Source of the DNA: Firmicutes bacterium UBA6806
GTDB lineage: Bacteria > Bacillota > Clostridia > Peptostreptococcales > Acidaminobacteraceae
Direction: 5' to 3'
Length of the DNA: 11,438 nt
NCBI GenBank assembly: GCA_002452745.1
Contig: DKFC01000070.1
Location: 1 to 11,438, forward strand
A model generated the notes under the pieces. That model was not told the origin of the DNA and did not search any database. It worked only from the letters and a program-made list of their open reading frames with translations. Of the stretch, positions 1 to 6,368 are shown piece after piece (position 1 is the first letter of the stretch; each line of letters opens with the position of its first letter). Both the position numbers and the translations under genes were made by a program.

Positions 1-68
1 TCTATTTCCCGACAGCCCCTTTATTTTTTATTCAGGGTTACAGTTCTTAAATTTATTAGATTTTCAGT

Positions 69-93
69 GCCCTCCAGGACAGCGAGGGCTTTT
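69..93 (+). terminator. Possible rightward intrinsic terminator
   Basis: A perfect 6-bp GC-rich stem (GCCCTC at 69-74, GAGGGC at 84-89) with a 9-nt loop is followed on the plus strand by TTTTCTATTT. It fits a weak terminator for a plus-strand gene that ends left of the window. Read on the minus strand it is followed by ACTGAAAA rather than a U-run, so it is a poor terminator for the metal ATPase gene that ends at 139. The rest of 1-138 holds no gene that I can see. Confidence 0.5.
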
Positions 94-138
94 CTATTTA
101 AACATTGAACTGAAATTTTGGTAGAGCTAGAAGAGAGT

Positions 139-2274
139 CTAGAGTTTGTGCTTTAAAATTCTAGTTGAGTTTAACACTGCTAAGAGTGCCACGCCCACAT
201 CTCCGAAGATTGCCATCCACATGGAAGCGTATCCGAGAACTCCGAGGAGCATGATGAGAATTTTAATCCCCAGTGCAAATACGATGTTTTCAGTGACAAT
301 GCGTTTAGTGACTTTAGATATGGAGATAGCAGTTATGAGTTTGGACGGTTCATCTGTCATAAAGACCACATCTGAGGCTTCAATAGCCGCATCGCTTCCG
401 ATGGAGCCCATGGAGATTCCCACATCGGCAAGGGTTAAAACAGGGGCATCGTTTATGCCGTCGCCCAAGAATGCAATACGCTTGCCCTCAGCTTTGAGTT
501 GGTTGACTTTTTCAAACTTATCCTCAGGCATGAGACCACTGAGGACGTTTTTAATATTTAGTGAATTGGCAACTGCGTTTGCTTGTTCCTTTCGATCCCC
601 TGTGAGCATCCAAACTTCTTTGCCAAGTGCATTTAAAGCGGAGATTGCATCATGACTGTCAGGTTTTATGCCATCGTTTAGAACGATATGTCCCAAAAGG
701 GCATGGTTTTTATAAAGGTAGATTACAGTTCCCTCTGTGTTGACTTCAGGAGCGCTCAAGAGATTGATTTGGCCAAGTGCGGCGTTTCCTGCAAGGTACA
801 AGTTCCCACCAACTGATAAGCGGATGCCCTTGCCGCTGATTTCTTCTATCTTTGCATTTTCAAGGGTTGCATGTGTAAGCTCAGGGGCAACTTCTCTAAT
901 ATATCTGACTACGGATTTTGCAATTGGATGGTCTGAATTTTTTTCGCATAAGTACGCGGCCTCTAAGAGGGCACTTTCAGTAATGCCGTCAGCTGGCACT
1001 GCTGATGTGACTTCAAATTTTCCCTTGGTTAAAGTACCTGTTTTATCGAAGACAACGGTGTCTATCTGATTTAGAGCTTCCAAGTAATTACTGCCTTTGA
1101 CGAGAATGCCGTTTTTAGAGGCAGTTCCGATGCCGCTGAAGAATCCCAGAGGTACTGAGAGTACCAAGGCACAAGGACAAGAGATAACGAGGAAAATGAG
1201 GCTTCTATAGAGCCAGTCATGGAAACTTGCACCTGTGACCAACGGAGGAACAACACAAATTAAAACGGCAATGCCCACGACAATTGGTGTGTAAATACGG
1301 GCAAATTTGGTGATAAAATGTTCTGTCTTAGCCTTTTGTCCACTTGCGTTTTCAACGAGTTCCAAGATTCGTGAAACAGTGGAATCCTTATATGATTTTG
1401 AAACTTTTAGCTTGATGAGTCCGTTCATGACCACAGTTCCGCTTAATACAGTATCCCCTTCAGTATAGCTCACCGGAATGGATTCGCCAGTGAGGGCAGA
1501 GGTATCAATCATAGTCTTGCCATCAGTGATTTCACCGTCAAGTGGAATTCGCATCCCCGGTCTCACAACGATGATATCGCCTACGTTCACCTCTTCTGGG
1601 GAGACCGTGGTTTCTCTCCCATCTTTAAGGAGAATGGCTGTGTCAGGACGAATATTTATAAGGGATTTGATGGCTTTTCGAGAGTGATTGACTGCTAAAT
1701 CCTCGAAGAATTCACCAATTTCGTAAAATATCATAACGGCAACGGCTTCTGGATATTCGCCAATTGCAATTGCGCCGAAAGTCGCAAGAGACATCAAGAA
1801 GTTTTCGTCAAAGACTTGACCGCGAAGAATATTTCTAAATGACTTGTAGAGGACTTTGTAACCTGAAATGATATAGGCTGCAAATAAGACGACAAGTCTT
1901 GCACCGCCAAGATCAAGCAGAATCGTACTAAAGAAAAGTGTCAAGCTGATACCTAGTCTAAAGAGCTCACGTTTACTCGTGCTTTCACCATGTGAATGAT
2001 CGTGATTTTCATGAGATTCAGCCGCTTTTCGATCTGGCTCTGAGATAACTTTCACATCGGGTTCCAGTGATTTTACGATTTTGGAAATCTCAGTTATCTT
2101 GCTTTCTTTATCTTCTGCTGACATGGACAACTCATCGTACTCAAATGAGAGTTTAGATTGAGAAAAGTCCAGAACCACACTTTCCAAACCACTTATGTTC
2201 TTGGTCCTATTTTCTATTTTAGCAGCACAGTTGGCGCATCCAAGCCCTTCCAAATACAGATTTACTTTTGTCAT
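139..2274 (-). CDS. cadA: Zn2+/Cd2+/Pb2+-exporting P1B-type ATPase (CadA/ZntA family)
   Basis: This membrane pump hydrolyses ATP to expel soft divalent metals from the cytoplasm. Numbering is from the ATG at 2274 (711 aa, normal family length). An N-terminal heavy-metal-associated domain carries GLGCANC (C13, C16). A His-rich linker follows at about 87-96 (HENHDHSHG). Then come the actuator TGES (262-265), the transmembrane metal-site CPC (366-368), phosphorylated D410 in DKTGTLTKG, the HP motif of the nucleotide domain (H449-P450) and the hinge GDGINDAP (604-611). In the last two helices K671 and D692 (GDVG) are the residues that mark the P1B-2 Zn/Cd/Pb class; copper pumps have other residues there. 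GTG 2283 and ATG 2280 are in-frame alternatives. I prefer ATG 2274 because AGGTGAT lies 4 nt upstream, while the other two starts fall inside or against that site. The gene follows the CadC-type regulator by 20 nt, which implies one transcript under metal control. Family certain; exact metal inferred. Confidence 0.96.
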   Translation of the reverse strand: MTKVNLYLEGLGCANCAAKIENRTKNISGLESVVLDFSQSKLSFEYDELSMSAEDKESKITEISKIVKSLEPDVKVISEPDRKAAESHENHDHSHGESTSKRELFRLGISLTLFFSTILLDLGGARLVVLFAAYIISGYKVLYKSFRNILRGQVFDENFLMSLATFGAIAIGEYPEAVAVMIFYEIGEFFEDLAVNHSRKAIKSLINIRPDTAILLKDGRETTVSPEEVNVGDIIVVRPGMRIPLDGEITDGKTMIDTSALTGESIPVSYTEGDTVLSGTVVMNGLIKLKVSKSYKDSTVSRILELVENASGQKAKTEHFITKFARIYTPIVVGIAVLICVVPPLVTGASFHDWLYRSLIFLVISCPCALVLSVPLGFFSGIGTASKNGILVKGSNYLEALNQIDTVVFDKTGTLTKGKFEVTSAVPADGITESALLEAAYLCEKNSDHPIAKSVVRYIREVAPELTHATLENAKIEEISGKGIRLSVGGNLYLAGNAALGQINLLSAPEVNTEGTVIYLYKNHALLGHIVLNDGIKPDSHDAISALNALGKEVWMLTGDRKEQANAVANSLNIKNVLSGLMPEDKFEKVNQLKAEGKRIAFLGDGINDAPVLTLADVGISMGSIGSDAAIEASDVVFMTDEPSKLITAISISKVTKRIVTENIVFALGIKILIMLLGVLGYASMWMAIFGDVGVALLAVLNSTRILKHKL

Positions 2275-2294
2275 TTTCATCACCTGCCTATAAC

Positions 2295-2642
2295 CTATTT
2301 ATGGATGACATGATCGATTCCCTGGGTGAGAATAGTCAAGACATGATCATCGTCTAATGAGTAATATACAACTTTTCCTTCTTTTCTGTTTTTTACAAGT
2401 CTAGCTTGCTTTAGAACACGAAGTTGATGAGAAATAGCTGACTGACTCATCTCCAGTGCTGTTGAAATATCACAGACACACATTTCCGAAATCGTCAGCA
2501 GATGTAAAATCTTTACGCGGGTGGGGTCGCCAAACACCTTGAACGTGTCTGCAACGGCATCGGCGATATCGCTTTTAATCATATCTCTATTGTCATTTGC
2601 CATGATTTCTTGAATGACAGCTCGACATTTACATAATTCCAT
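2295..2642 (-). CDS. cadC: ArsR/SmtB-family metal-sensing repressor (CadC-like)
   Basis: A 115-aa winged-helix dimeric repressor, expected to leave DNA when Zn, Cd or Pb binds and so release expression of the downstream pump. The helix-turn-helix spans about residues 35-95 (VFGDPTRVKILHLL, then SQSAISHQLRVLKQARLV). Two metal sites can be read. The alpha-3N site is C55-V-C57 within MCVCDIS together with N-terminal C4 and C6, matching the CadC layout. The alpha-5 site is D98-x-H100, H111 and H114, with the same spacing as SmtB D104/H106/H117/E120, but the last ligand is His instead of Glu. The start is fixed by AGGAGG at 2648-2653, 5 nt before the ATG. It is the first gene of a two-gene operon with the ATPase. 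A promoter and a strong inverted-repeat operator lie about 155-205 bp upstream. Family certain; the Cd/Zn/Pb rather than arsenic assignment rests on the ligands and the partner gene. Confidence 0.94.
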   Translation of the reverse strand: MELCKCRAVIQEIMANDNRDMIKSDIADAVADTFKVFGDPTRVKILHLLTISEMCVCDISTALEMSQSAISHQLRVLKQARLVKNRKEGKVVYYSLDDDHVLTILTQGIDHVIHK

Positions 2643-2795
2643 AATGGCCTCCTATATAATCGTTCACCAATCCAGTTGTGAATGCATTAAAATCAGCAAA
2701 TCAAAGAATCTATTAAATGCTGATAAATGTTGATTGAAAATTAACAGTTTAAATAGTGCATATGAATGAAGTTAAAAGCAAATCTGAGCATATAA
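2643..2795 (-). other. Long cadC leader with a second operator half-site and an inverted repeat
   Basis: If transcription starts near 2813, the cadC mRNA has a leader of about 170 nt, long for a simple repressor operon. It holds a lone operator half-site (2759-2766) and a 7-bp inverted repeat (ATCAGCA at 2692-2698, TGCTGAT at 2718-2724, 19-nt loop). It ends in the AGGAGG ribosome-binding site. I see no U-tailed terminator or known riboswitch in it. The in-frame codons running through 2741-2956 on the same strand cross the upstream terminator and are not credible as a gene. Confidence 0.5.
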
Positions 2796-2848
2796 ACATA
2801 TGAACAACTATTCATATGTAGTTTAGTCCTTTCACCTGAAATTGTCAA
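2796..2848 (-). promoter_or_regulatory. Promoter and ArsR/SmtB-type operator of the cadC-cadA operon
   Basis: On the minus strand, TTGACA (2848-2843, perfect consensus) and TAAACT (2825-2820) are 17 nt apart. Immediately after the -10 box is a perfect 9-6-9 inverted repeat, ACATATGAA (2796-2804) and TTCATATGT (2811-2819). It covers the predicted start of transcription near 2813. The ATATGAA/TTCATAT core is the usual half-site of ArsR/SmtB repressors. Its place over +1 suits repression by blocking polymerase. A further single half-site, CATATGAA, is at 2759-2766. Confidence 0.85.
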
Positions 2849-2858
2849 GTCTGATAAT

Positions 2859-2904
2859 AAAAAAAATCCCCCTCGTGGGAACGGATAATTGACCACGAAG
2901 GGGA
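2859..2904 (-). terminator. Strong intrinsic terminator of the exported M3 peptidase gene
   Basis: In the minus-strand RNA an 11-bp stem (arms 2893-2903 and 2868-2878, extended one pair by A2904-T2867) is followed by eight U (2866-2859). The only irregular pair is a G-U wobble when read leftward, whereas the rightward transcript would have an A-C mismatch. This confirms the direction. It lies 12 nt past the peptidase stop codon and just upstream of the cadC -35 box, insulating the two transcription units. Confidence 0.9.
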
Positions 2905-2915
2905 GAGTACCTCTG

Positions 2916-5078
2916 TTAAATAGAATCGTCATCAAATGAATGAGTCTTCTCTTCAAGTGATTTATGGTGATTTAAGTCCTCTTGAAGCCGTTTTATCTTT
3001 TTGTTTCTGCTCACAATCACTAGGAGTGATATGAAGACGATCAGAGTCAGGAGCAGTAAAACACCGATGAGTAAAGTTGATATGGCGTTTGAAGACTCAG
3101 GGGATGTGTTAGCAGTTTCTGTTTCTGTCTCTGTTGTGGCAGTCTCTTGCTTAGCAAAATAGTTTTTATACGCATGTTCAATTTGGGCTTCAGAGTAGAG
3201 AATTTTTTGCATTGGATGTTTGTCATAGTAGCCTAAATCGGACAGCGTCTTGTCCATTTCATCCAAAAGGCTGTCAAAATGGTCAAAGAGAGGCTGATAA
3301 AAATTTGCACTGTTGAGGTCGATTTCAAGATCCTTCATTTGTTCTGTAGGCGATTTTGATGCACCACTCTTGAGAAATTCAATATATTTTGCCGTATAGG
3401 CATCTCCTTCAGAAACGATATGGTCTTTGATGGCTGTTGAAGCCGCTAAACTCATGGCATATGAATAAACGTAGAATGTTTGATAAAAATGAGGAATTTG
3501 CATCCAAAGGTACTTATAAGAGTCATCTAAAGTGACATTTTCACCGAAGTATGACTTCGCTGTATCCATCCAGAGTGTATTCAAAACATCTAAAGATAGA
3601 GGGTCTCCAGCTTCGGCCATGTCATAGACCTGCATTTCGAAGTCTGCTAGTATGGCCTGCATGAAAAAAGTCTCATAGTAGAGTTCAATTTCTTGTTCTA
3701 GGAAAAAGACGCTGAGTTCCTCATCTTCGGATTTTGACTTTAGAGATTCCAGCAAAAGGAGTTCGTTTAAGGTTGAAGTTGCCTCTGCTGGAAACGAGCC
3801 TACATTGGTGTCAAAGTAGTTTTGTGATTCACTTGTATAAAGTTGATGGATTGCATGACCCAACTCATGAGACAGAGTGGACTCGCTGTTGAAATCGTCG
3901 TTGAAATTTAGGAGCACGTATGTCGGTGATGTATAAGTTCCCCAAGTGTATTGTGAGGTGGTTTTAAAATCTGATGGATAGGCGTCTATTGTGCCGCCTT
4001 CCAAGAAGGATTCGAGTTTGTTGAGATACTCTGATCCAAGTGGTGTCAGTGCTTCTAAAATATTGGAGATACTGTCTTCATATGTCGTATCCATATAATA
4101 GGATGTTGCATATGGCAAGTGGAAATCCGAAGTGTGAAGTGTATCAAATCCGAGTGAGCGCCGTTTGATATCGTTAAACTTTTGAAGCAGTGACGCATGT
4201 TCACGGGTTGATTTTATGAGGTTTCTATACTGATCGGGCTCGATGACACCATCTACTGCATAGGCGAGAACGGAGTCGTAGCCTCTGGATTTCGCCAGAA
4301 AGATGTTTTTTTGAACTTCGGCAATAAAAACGCTGGCAAGGGTATTGGCATGCATGCTATACGGTGTTGTAAAGGCATCCGAGATCTTTTGTCTGTCCTC
4401 GGCAACTGTGCTGTAGAAATAAATGGTATCCATATCCATGTCAAGTGGATGAACAGGGCCTATTGGCGCCTTAAAATAATCGTAATGCGCATCGGAAATC
4501 GTCAATTGATCGTAGATTTCTTTGGGCATCTCAGAAAACTCTGTCGCAAAGGCCAATATGTTCTCAGACTCTTCTGAGAGAATATGGGATCGACTGTCCA
4601 CAAGTTGAGTCAAGTAGCTTTTAAAGTCTTTGAACTCAGGTTGATTGGACAGTTTAAGAAGTGTTGCATCACTTTGCTTGAGGAGTTCAGGCCTGACAAA
4701 TGCAGTTGCCTCTTCCAAATTGGCATAGGTGTCAATTGCTTTGGAGATATACTCTTGATACTTGGATTCTGCTGTATTTGTGTCTTTCATCAGCGATGCG
4801 TATAAATAGACCTTATCGGCGATGATAGATGCCTCCAAATAAGTGTCTAGGAAGTTGCGCAATGAGGTGGCATCAGAGAGTTTGGACTGATAGGTTTTCA
4901 GCTCGGGAATCAGGGTTTTATTAACCTGCTCACTGGCCCCTAGAAAGGCTTCCTCTGAGATAAATATTTTAGTCAAATCCCATGTGGTTGGATAATCTGT
5001 TGCATATACCAATGAATTGAAAATCAGCATCAGTGTCAGCAACAAGGGCAGTACGCGCTTGGCTTTTATAGATGTCAT
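2916..5078 (-). CDS. pepF: Exported, membrane-anchored M3-family metallopeptidase (oligoendopeptidase F-like)
   Basis: A zinc metallopeptidase expected to cut oligopeptides. The 720-aa protein has the zinc motif HELGH (404-408), a likely third ligand E432 in PAEATSTLNE, and the C-terminal active-site region HFYQTFYVYSYA (530-541), all typical of the PepF branch of family M3. Two features are unlike ordinary cytosolic PepF of about 600 aa. First, a cleavable-looking signal peptide at the N-terminus (K5, K7, R8, then a hydrophobic stretch 9-25, with VYATD near the cut). Second, a Thr/Glu-rich linker (641-658), a transmembrane helix (about 665-690) and a short basic tail starting RNKKIKR. Together these predict a catalytic domain outside the cell held by a C-terminal anchor. 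The start is set by GGAGG (5084-5088), 5 nt before the ATG. The gene is monocistronic: it is divergent from the PF04020 gene and has its own terminator. Substrate and role (nutrient or signal peptide breakdown) are unknown. Confidence 0.92.
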   Translation of the reverse strand: MTSIKAKRVLPLLLTLMLIFNSLVYATDYPTTWDLTKIFISEEAFLGASEQVNKTLIPELKTYQSKLSDATSLRNFLDTYLEASIIADKVYLYASLMKDTNTAESKYQEYISKAIDTYANLEEATAFVRPELLKQSDATLLKLSNQPEFKDFKSYLTQLVDSRSHILSEESENILAFATEFSEMPKEIYDQLTISDAHYDYFKAPIGPVHPLDMDMDTIYFYSTVAEDRQKISDAFTTPYSMHANTLASVFIAEVQKNIFLAKSRGYDSVLAYAVDGVIEPDQYRNLIKSTREHASLLQKFNDIKRRSLGFDTLHTSDFHLPYATSYYMDTTYEDSISNILEALTPLGSEYLNKLESFLEGGTIDAYPSDFKTTSQYTWGTYTSPTYVLLNFNDDFNSESTLSHELGHAIHQLYTSESQNYFDTNVGSFPAEATSTLNELLLLESLKSKSEDEELSVFFLEQEIELYYETFFMQAILADFEMQVYDMAEAGDPLSLDVLNTLWMDTAKSYFGENVTLDDSYKYLWMQIPHFYQTFYVYSYAMSLAASTAIKDHIVSEGDAYTAKYIEFLKSGASKSPTEQMKDLEIDLNSANFYQPLFDHFDSLLDEMDKTLSDLGYYDKHPMQKILYSEAQIEHAYKNYFAKQETATTETETETANTSPESSNAISTLLIGVLLLLTLIVFISLLVIVSRNKKIKRLQEDLNHHKSLEEKTHSFDDDSI

Positions 5079-5091
5079 TTGAACCTCCGGT

Positions 5092-5174
5092 TAATTGAAT
5101 TGTGATATTTTTATGGCTTTGATATAATGTGGTATAGAATATAGAGACAACTGTTAAAATCTACAATTCAATTA
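5092..5174. promoter_or_regulatory. Mirror-symmetric divergent promoter pair framed by a 12-bp inverted repeat
   Basis: The rightward promoter is TTGTGA (5100-5105), a 17-nt gap, TATAAT (5123-5128), start near 5135. The leftward one is TTGTAG (5166-5161), a 17-nt gap, TATATT (5143-5138), start near 5131. Each -35 box begins inside one arm of a perfect 12-bp inverted repeat, TAATTGAATTGT (5092-5103) and its exact complement (5163-5174), at the same offset. The -10 boxes face each other only 9 bp apart, so two polymerases could not sit there at once. The rightward promoter serves the PF04020 gene and the leftward one the M3 peptidase. Sequence facts are direct; promoter function is inferred. 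Confidence 0.72.
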
Positions 5175-5229
5175 TAACAGGTTTTTGTGTTCGTCTAGTG
5201 TCTAATCAAAATTATAAAGTGAGGCAATT

Positions 5230-5589
5230 ATGAAGAAATTACTTTCAAAATGGATCATTGCGGCAGTTTCCATATATCTAGCGGGACAAATTATAAATGG
5301 GTTCAATGTTTTAGGATGGAAAGCTGCCTTTGGTGCTGCCGTTCTATTTGGATTACTAAATTTTGCTATCAAGCCGATTTTAAGCATTTTGGCACTGCCA
5401 GTAACCTTTATCACTTTAGGACTTTTTCTGTTTGTAATCAATGGACTGATGGTGTATTTGCTAGGGATGATTTCCTCGGGAATAGAAGTGGCAGATATGT
5501 TGAGTGCTATTTTGGCTTCAATTGTCATCTCAGTGGTAACAATGGTTCTAAACAGCATTTTTGGTGTTAAAGGAAAATCAGAAAAGTAA
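5230..5589 (+). CDS. Phage holin family / YvlD-type four-helix membrane protein (PF04020)
   Basis: A 119-aa integral membrane protein of the widespread bacterial family named after a mycobacterial phage holin (PF04020), which includes Bacillus YvlD. Four hydrophobic segments are visible: about 8-24, 30-47, 50-76 and 86-110. The family signature is clear: NFAIKPIL (44-51), LPVTFITLGLFLFVINGL (56-73). The N-terminus and C-terminal tail are basic (KGKSEK). Chromosomal members are not lysis proteins. Their molecular role is poorly known, with links to envelope stress in Bacillus. GAGG lies 5 nt before the ATG. The nearest neighbour is the divergent exported peptidase with which it shares its promoter region. 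No phage genes are nearby. Confidence 0.88.
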   Translation: MKKLLSKWIIAAVSIYLAGQIINGFNVLGWKAAFGAAVLFGLLNFAIKPILSILALPVTFITLGLFLFVINGLMVYLLGMISSGIEVADMLSAILASIVISVVTMVLNSIFGVKGKSEK

Positions 5590-5779
5590 ATTTATGGGGT
5601 TAGATGTGGAGACTTATCTCCGCAGTCAACGCTTTGAGGCAGGCCAAGGTCTAAAGACTGTTGAAAGTGAGGGAAAAGCGGAGGGCAATAGGTGAAGTTA
5701 GAGCGAAAAAGACGGTATTATAAATAGGGTGCTGTGGTTTTGAGCAAGAAGAGCTTTGGATATAATGATAATAGAAAGA
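5590..5779. other. Purine-rich intergenic stretch with only marginal tiny reading frames
   Basis: There is no convincing gene. A 33-codon frame at 5594-5695 starts 4 nt after the PF04020 stop but lacks a ribosome-binding site. An 11-codon frame beginning with GTG 5692 does have GGAGG 7 nt upstream, but it ends after a very basic peptide (KLERKRRYYK). A 5-bp hairpin, GGAGA-CTTA-TCTCC, lies near 5609-5622. TATAAT occurs at 5761-5766 without a good -35. The stretch may be the 3' untranslated region of the PF04020 mRNA or decayed coding DNA. Confidence 0.35.
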
Positions 5780-5812
5780 AAAACCTCTAAATTAATTTTT
5801 AGAGGTTTTTTT
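5780..5812. terminator. Bidirectional intrinsic terminator
   Basis: A perfect 12-bp stem (AAAACCTCTAAA at 5780-5791, TTTAGAGGTTTT at 5798-5809) with a 6-nt loop TTAATT. Rightward it runs into seven T (5806-5812). Leftward the complement gives a T-run broken by one C. It lies 6 nt beyond the marR stop codon and downstream of the convergent PF04020 gene, so it can end both transcripts. Confidence 0.9.
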
Positions 5813-5817
5813 GTCGA

Positions 5818-6276
5818 TTAATTGCTGCGGTTAAGTAATGTGTCTGACAATGCGGAATTCAAATTAGCAAAAGATTCGTCAAGACGATCCAGCTCACGAG
5901 CGTCTAAGTCAGCCAATTGCACGGACATATCACTAGAGAAGCGATCTAATGTCTGTTCTACGATAGCTTTGCCCTTTTCACTTAATGAAATGTAATAGAT
6001 ACGTTTATCCAATGCATCAATGTCCTTGGTTAAATACCCTTCATTGATAGCCGTTTTTACATATCGACTGCAATTCGGCAGTGAAATGTCTAAGAGTTCT
6101 GAAATCTCGGATATCATGAGTCTTTGGTGTCTATACACGGTTTGAAGCATTTTGAATTCCAGCTTGCTAACATCTTGGTGTTTATTCTTCTTAAAGCTAG
6201 AATGGATAACTTCTTCGTAAATATCATTAAAAATAATGACTTGCTTTAATATGCTGTTAATCTTGTTATCATTCAT
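5818..6276 (-). CDS. MarR-family transcriptional regulator
   Basis: A 152-aa dimeric winged-helix regulator of the MarR type. After a helical N-terminus, the DNA-binding region spans about 40-102: LEFKMLQTVYRH, ISEISELLDISLPNCSRYVK (helix-turn-helix with recognition helix at 65-78), and a wing DKRIYYISLSEKG (90-102), the conserved MarR wing. A C-terminal helix completes the dimer interface. The frame is open 30 codons further upstream, but GGGAG about 8 nt before ATG 6276 decides this start, and the extension would run through the likely promoter. It is 92 nt downstream of proA on the same strand and has its own promoter-like sequence. Ligand and targets are unknown. A short palindrome over its -10 box suggests that it regulates itself. 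C69 sits in the recognition helix; redox sensing would be speculation. Confidence 0.92.
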   Translation of the reverse strand: MNDNKINSILKQVIIFNDIYEEVIHSSFKKNKHQDVSKLEFKMLQTVYRHQRLMISEISELLDISLPNCSRYVKTAINEGYLTKDIDALDKRIYYISLSEKGKAIVEQTLDRFSSDMSVQLADLDARELDRLDESFANLNSALSDTLLNRSN

Positions 6277-6288
6277 ATTATCACTCCC

Positions 6289-6324
6289 TATAATGATTAT
6301 AAATTTTTGGGGACTTAAATGCAA
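6289..6324 (-). promoter_or_regulatory. Putative marR promoter with overlapping palindrome
   Basis: On the minus strand, TTGCAT (6324-6319) lies 17 nt before a perfect TATAAT (6301-6296). A 13-bp palindrome, TATAATCATTATA (6289-6301), coincides with the -10 box and comes just before the ribosome-binding site. MarR proteins often bind such short dyads in their own promoter. The -35 match is only 3 of 6, and the palindrome is AT-only apart from its centre, so chance is possible. Confidence 0.5.
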
Positions 6325-6368
6325 GCATAGATTCTTAAAAAAATATAATTTTGACAAAACAATCACAG

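Noticed and set aside
2741..2956. A 71-codon minus-strand reading frame before cadC.
   Set aside because: It begins inside the peptidase gene, passes through the terminator and the cadC promoter and operator, has no family likeness, and is best explained as chance.
5202..5558. A 118-codon minus-strand frame opposite the PF04020 gene.
   Set aside because: It is antisense to a recognisable membrane-protein gene and its sequence resembles no family; the plus-strand frame has the ribosome-binding site and promoter.
5230..5589. A prophage, suggested by the holin family name.
   Set aside because: PF04020 proteins are common chromosomal membrane proteins. No endolysin, structural, integrase or attachment sequences are visible.
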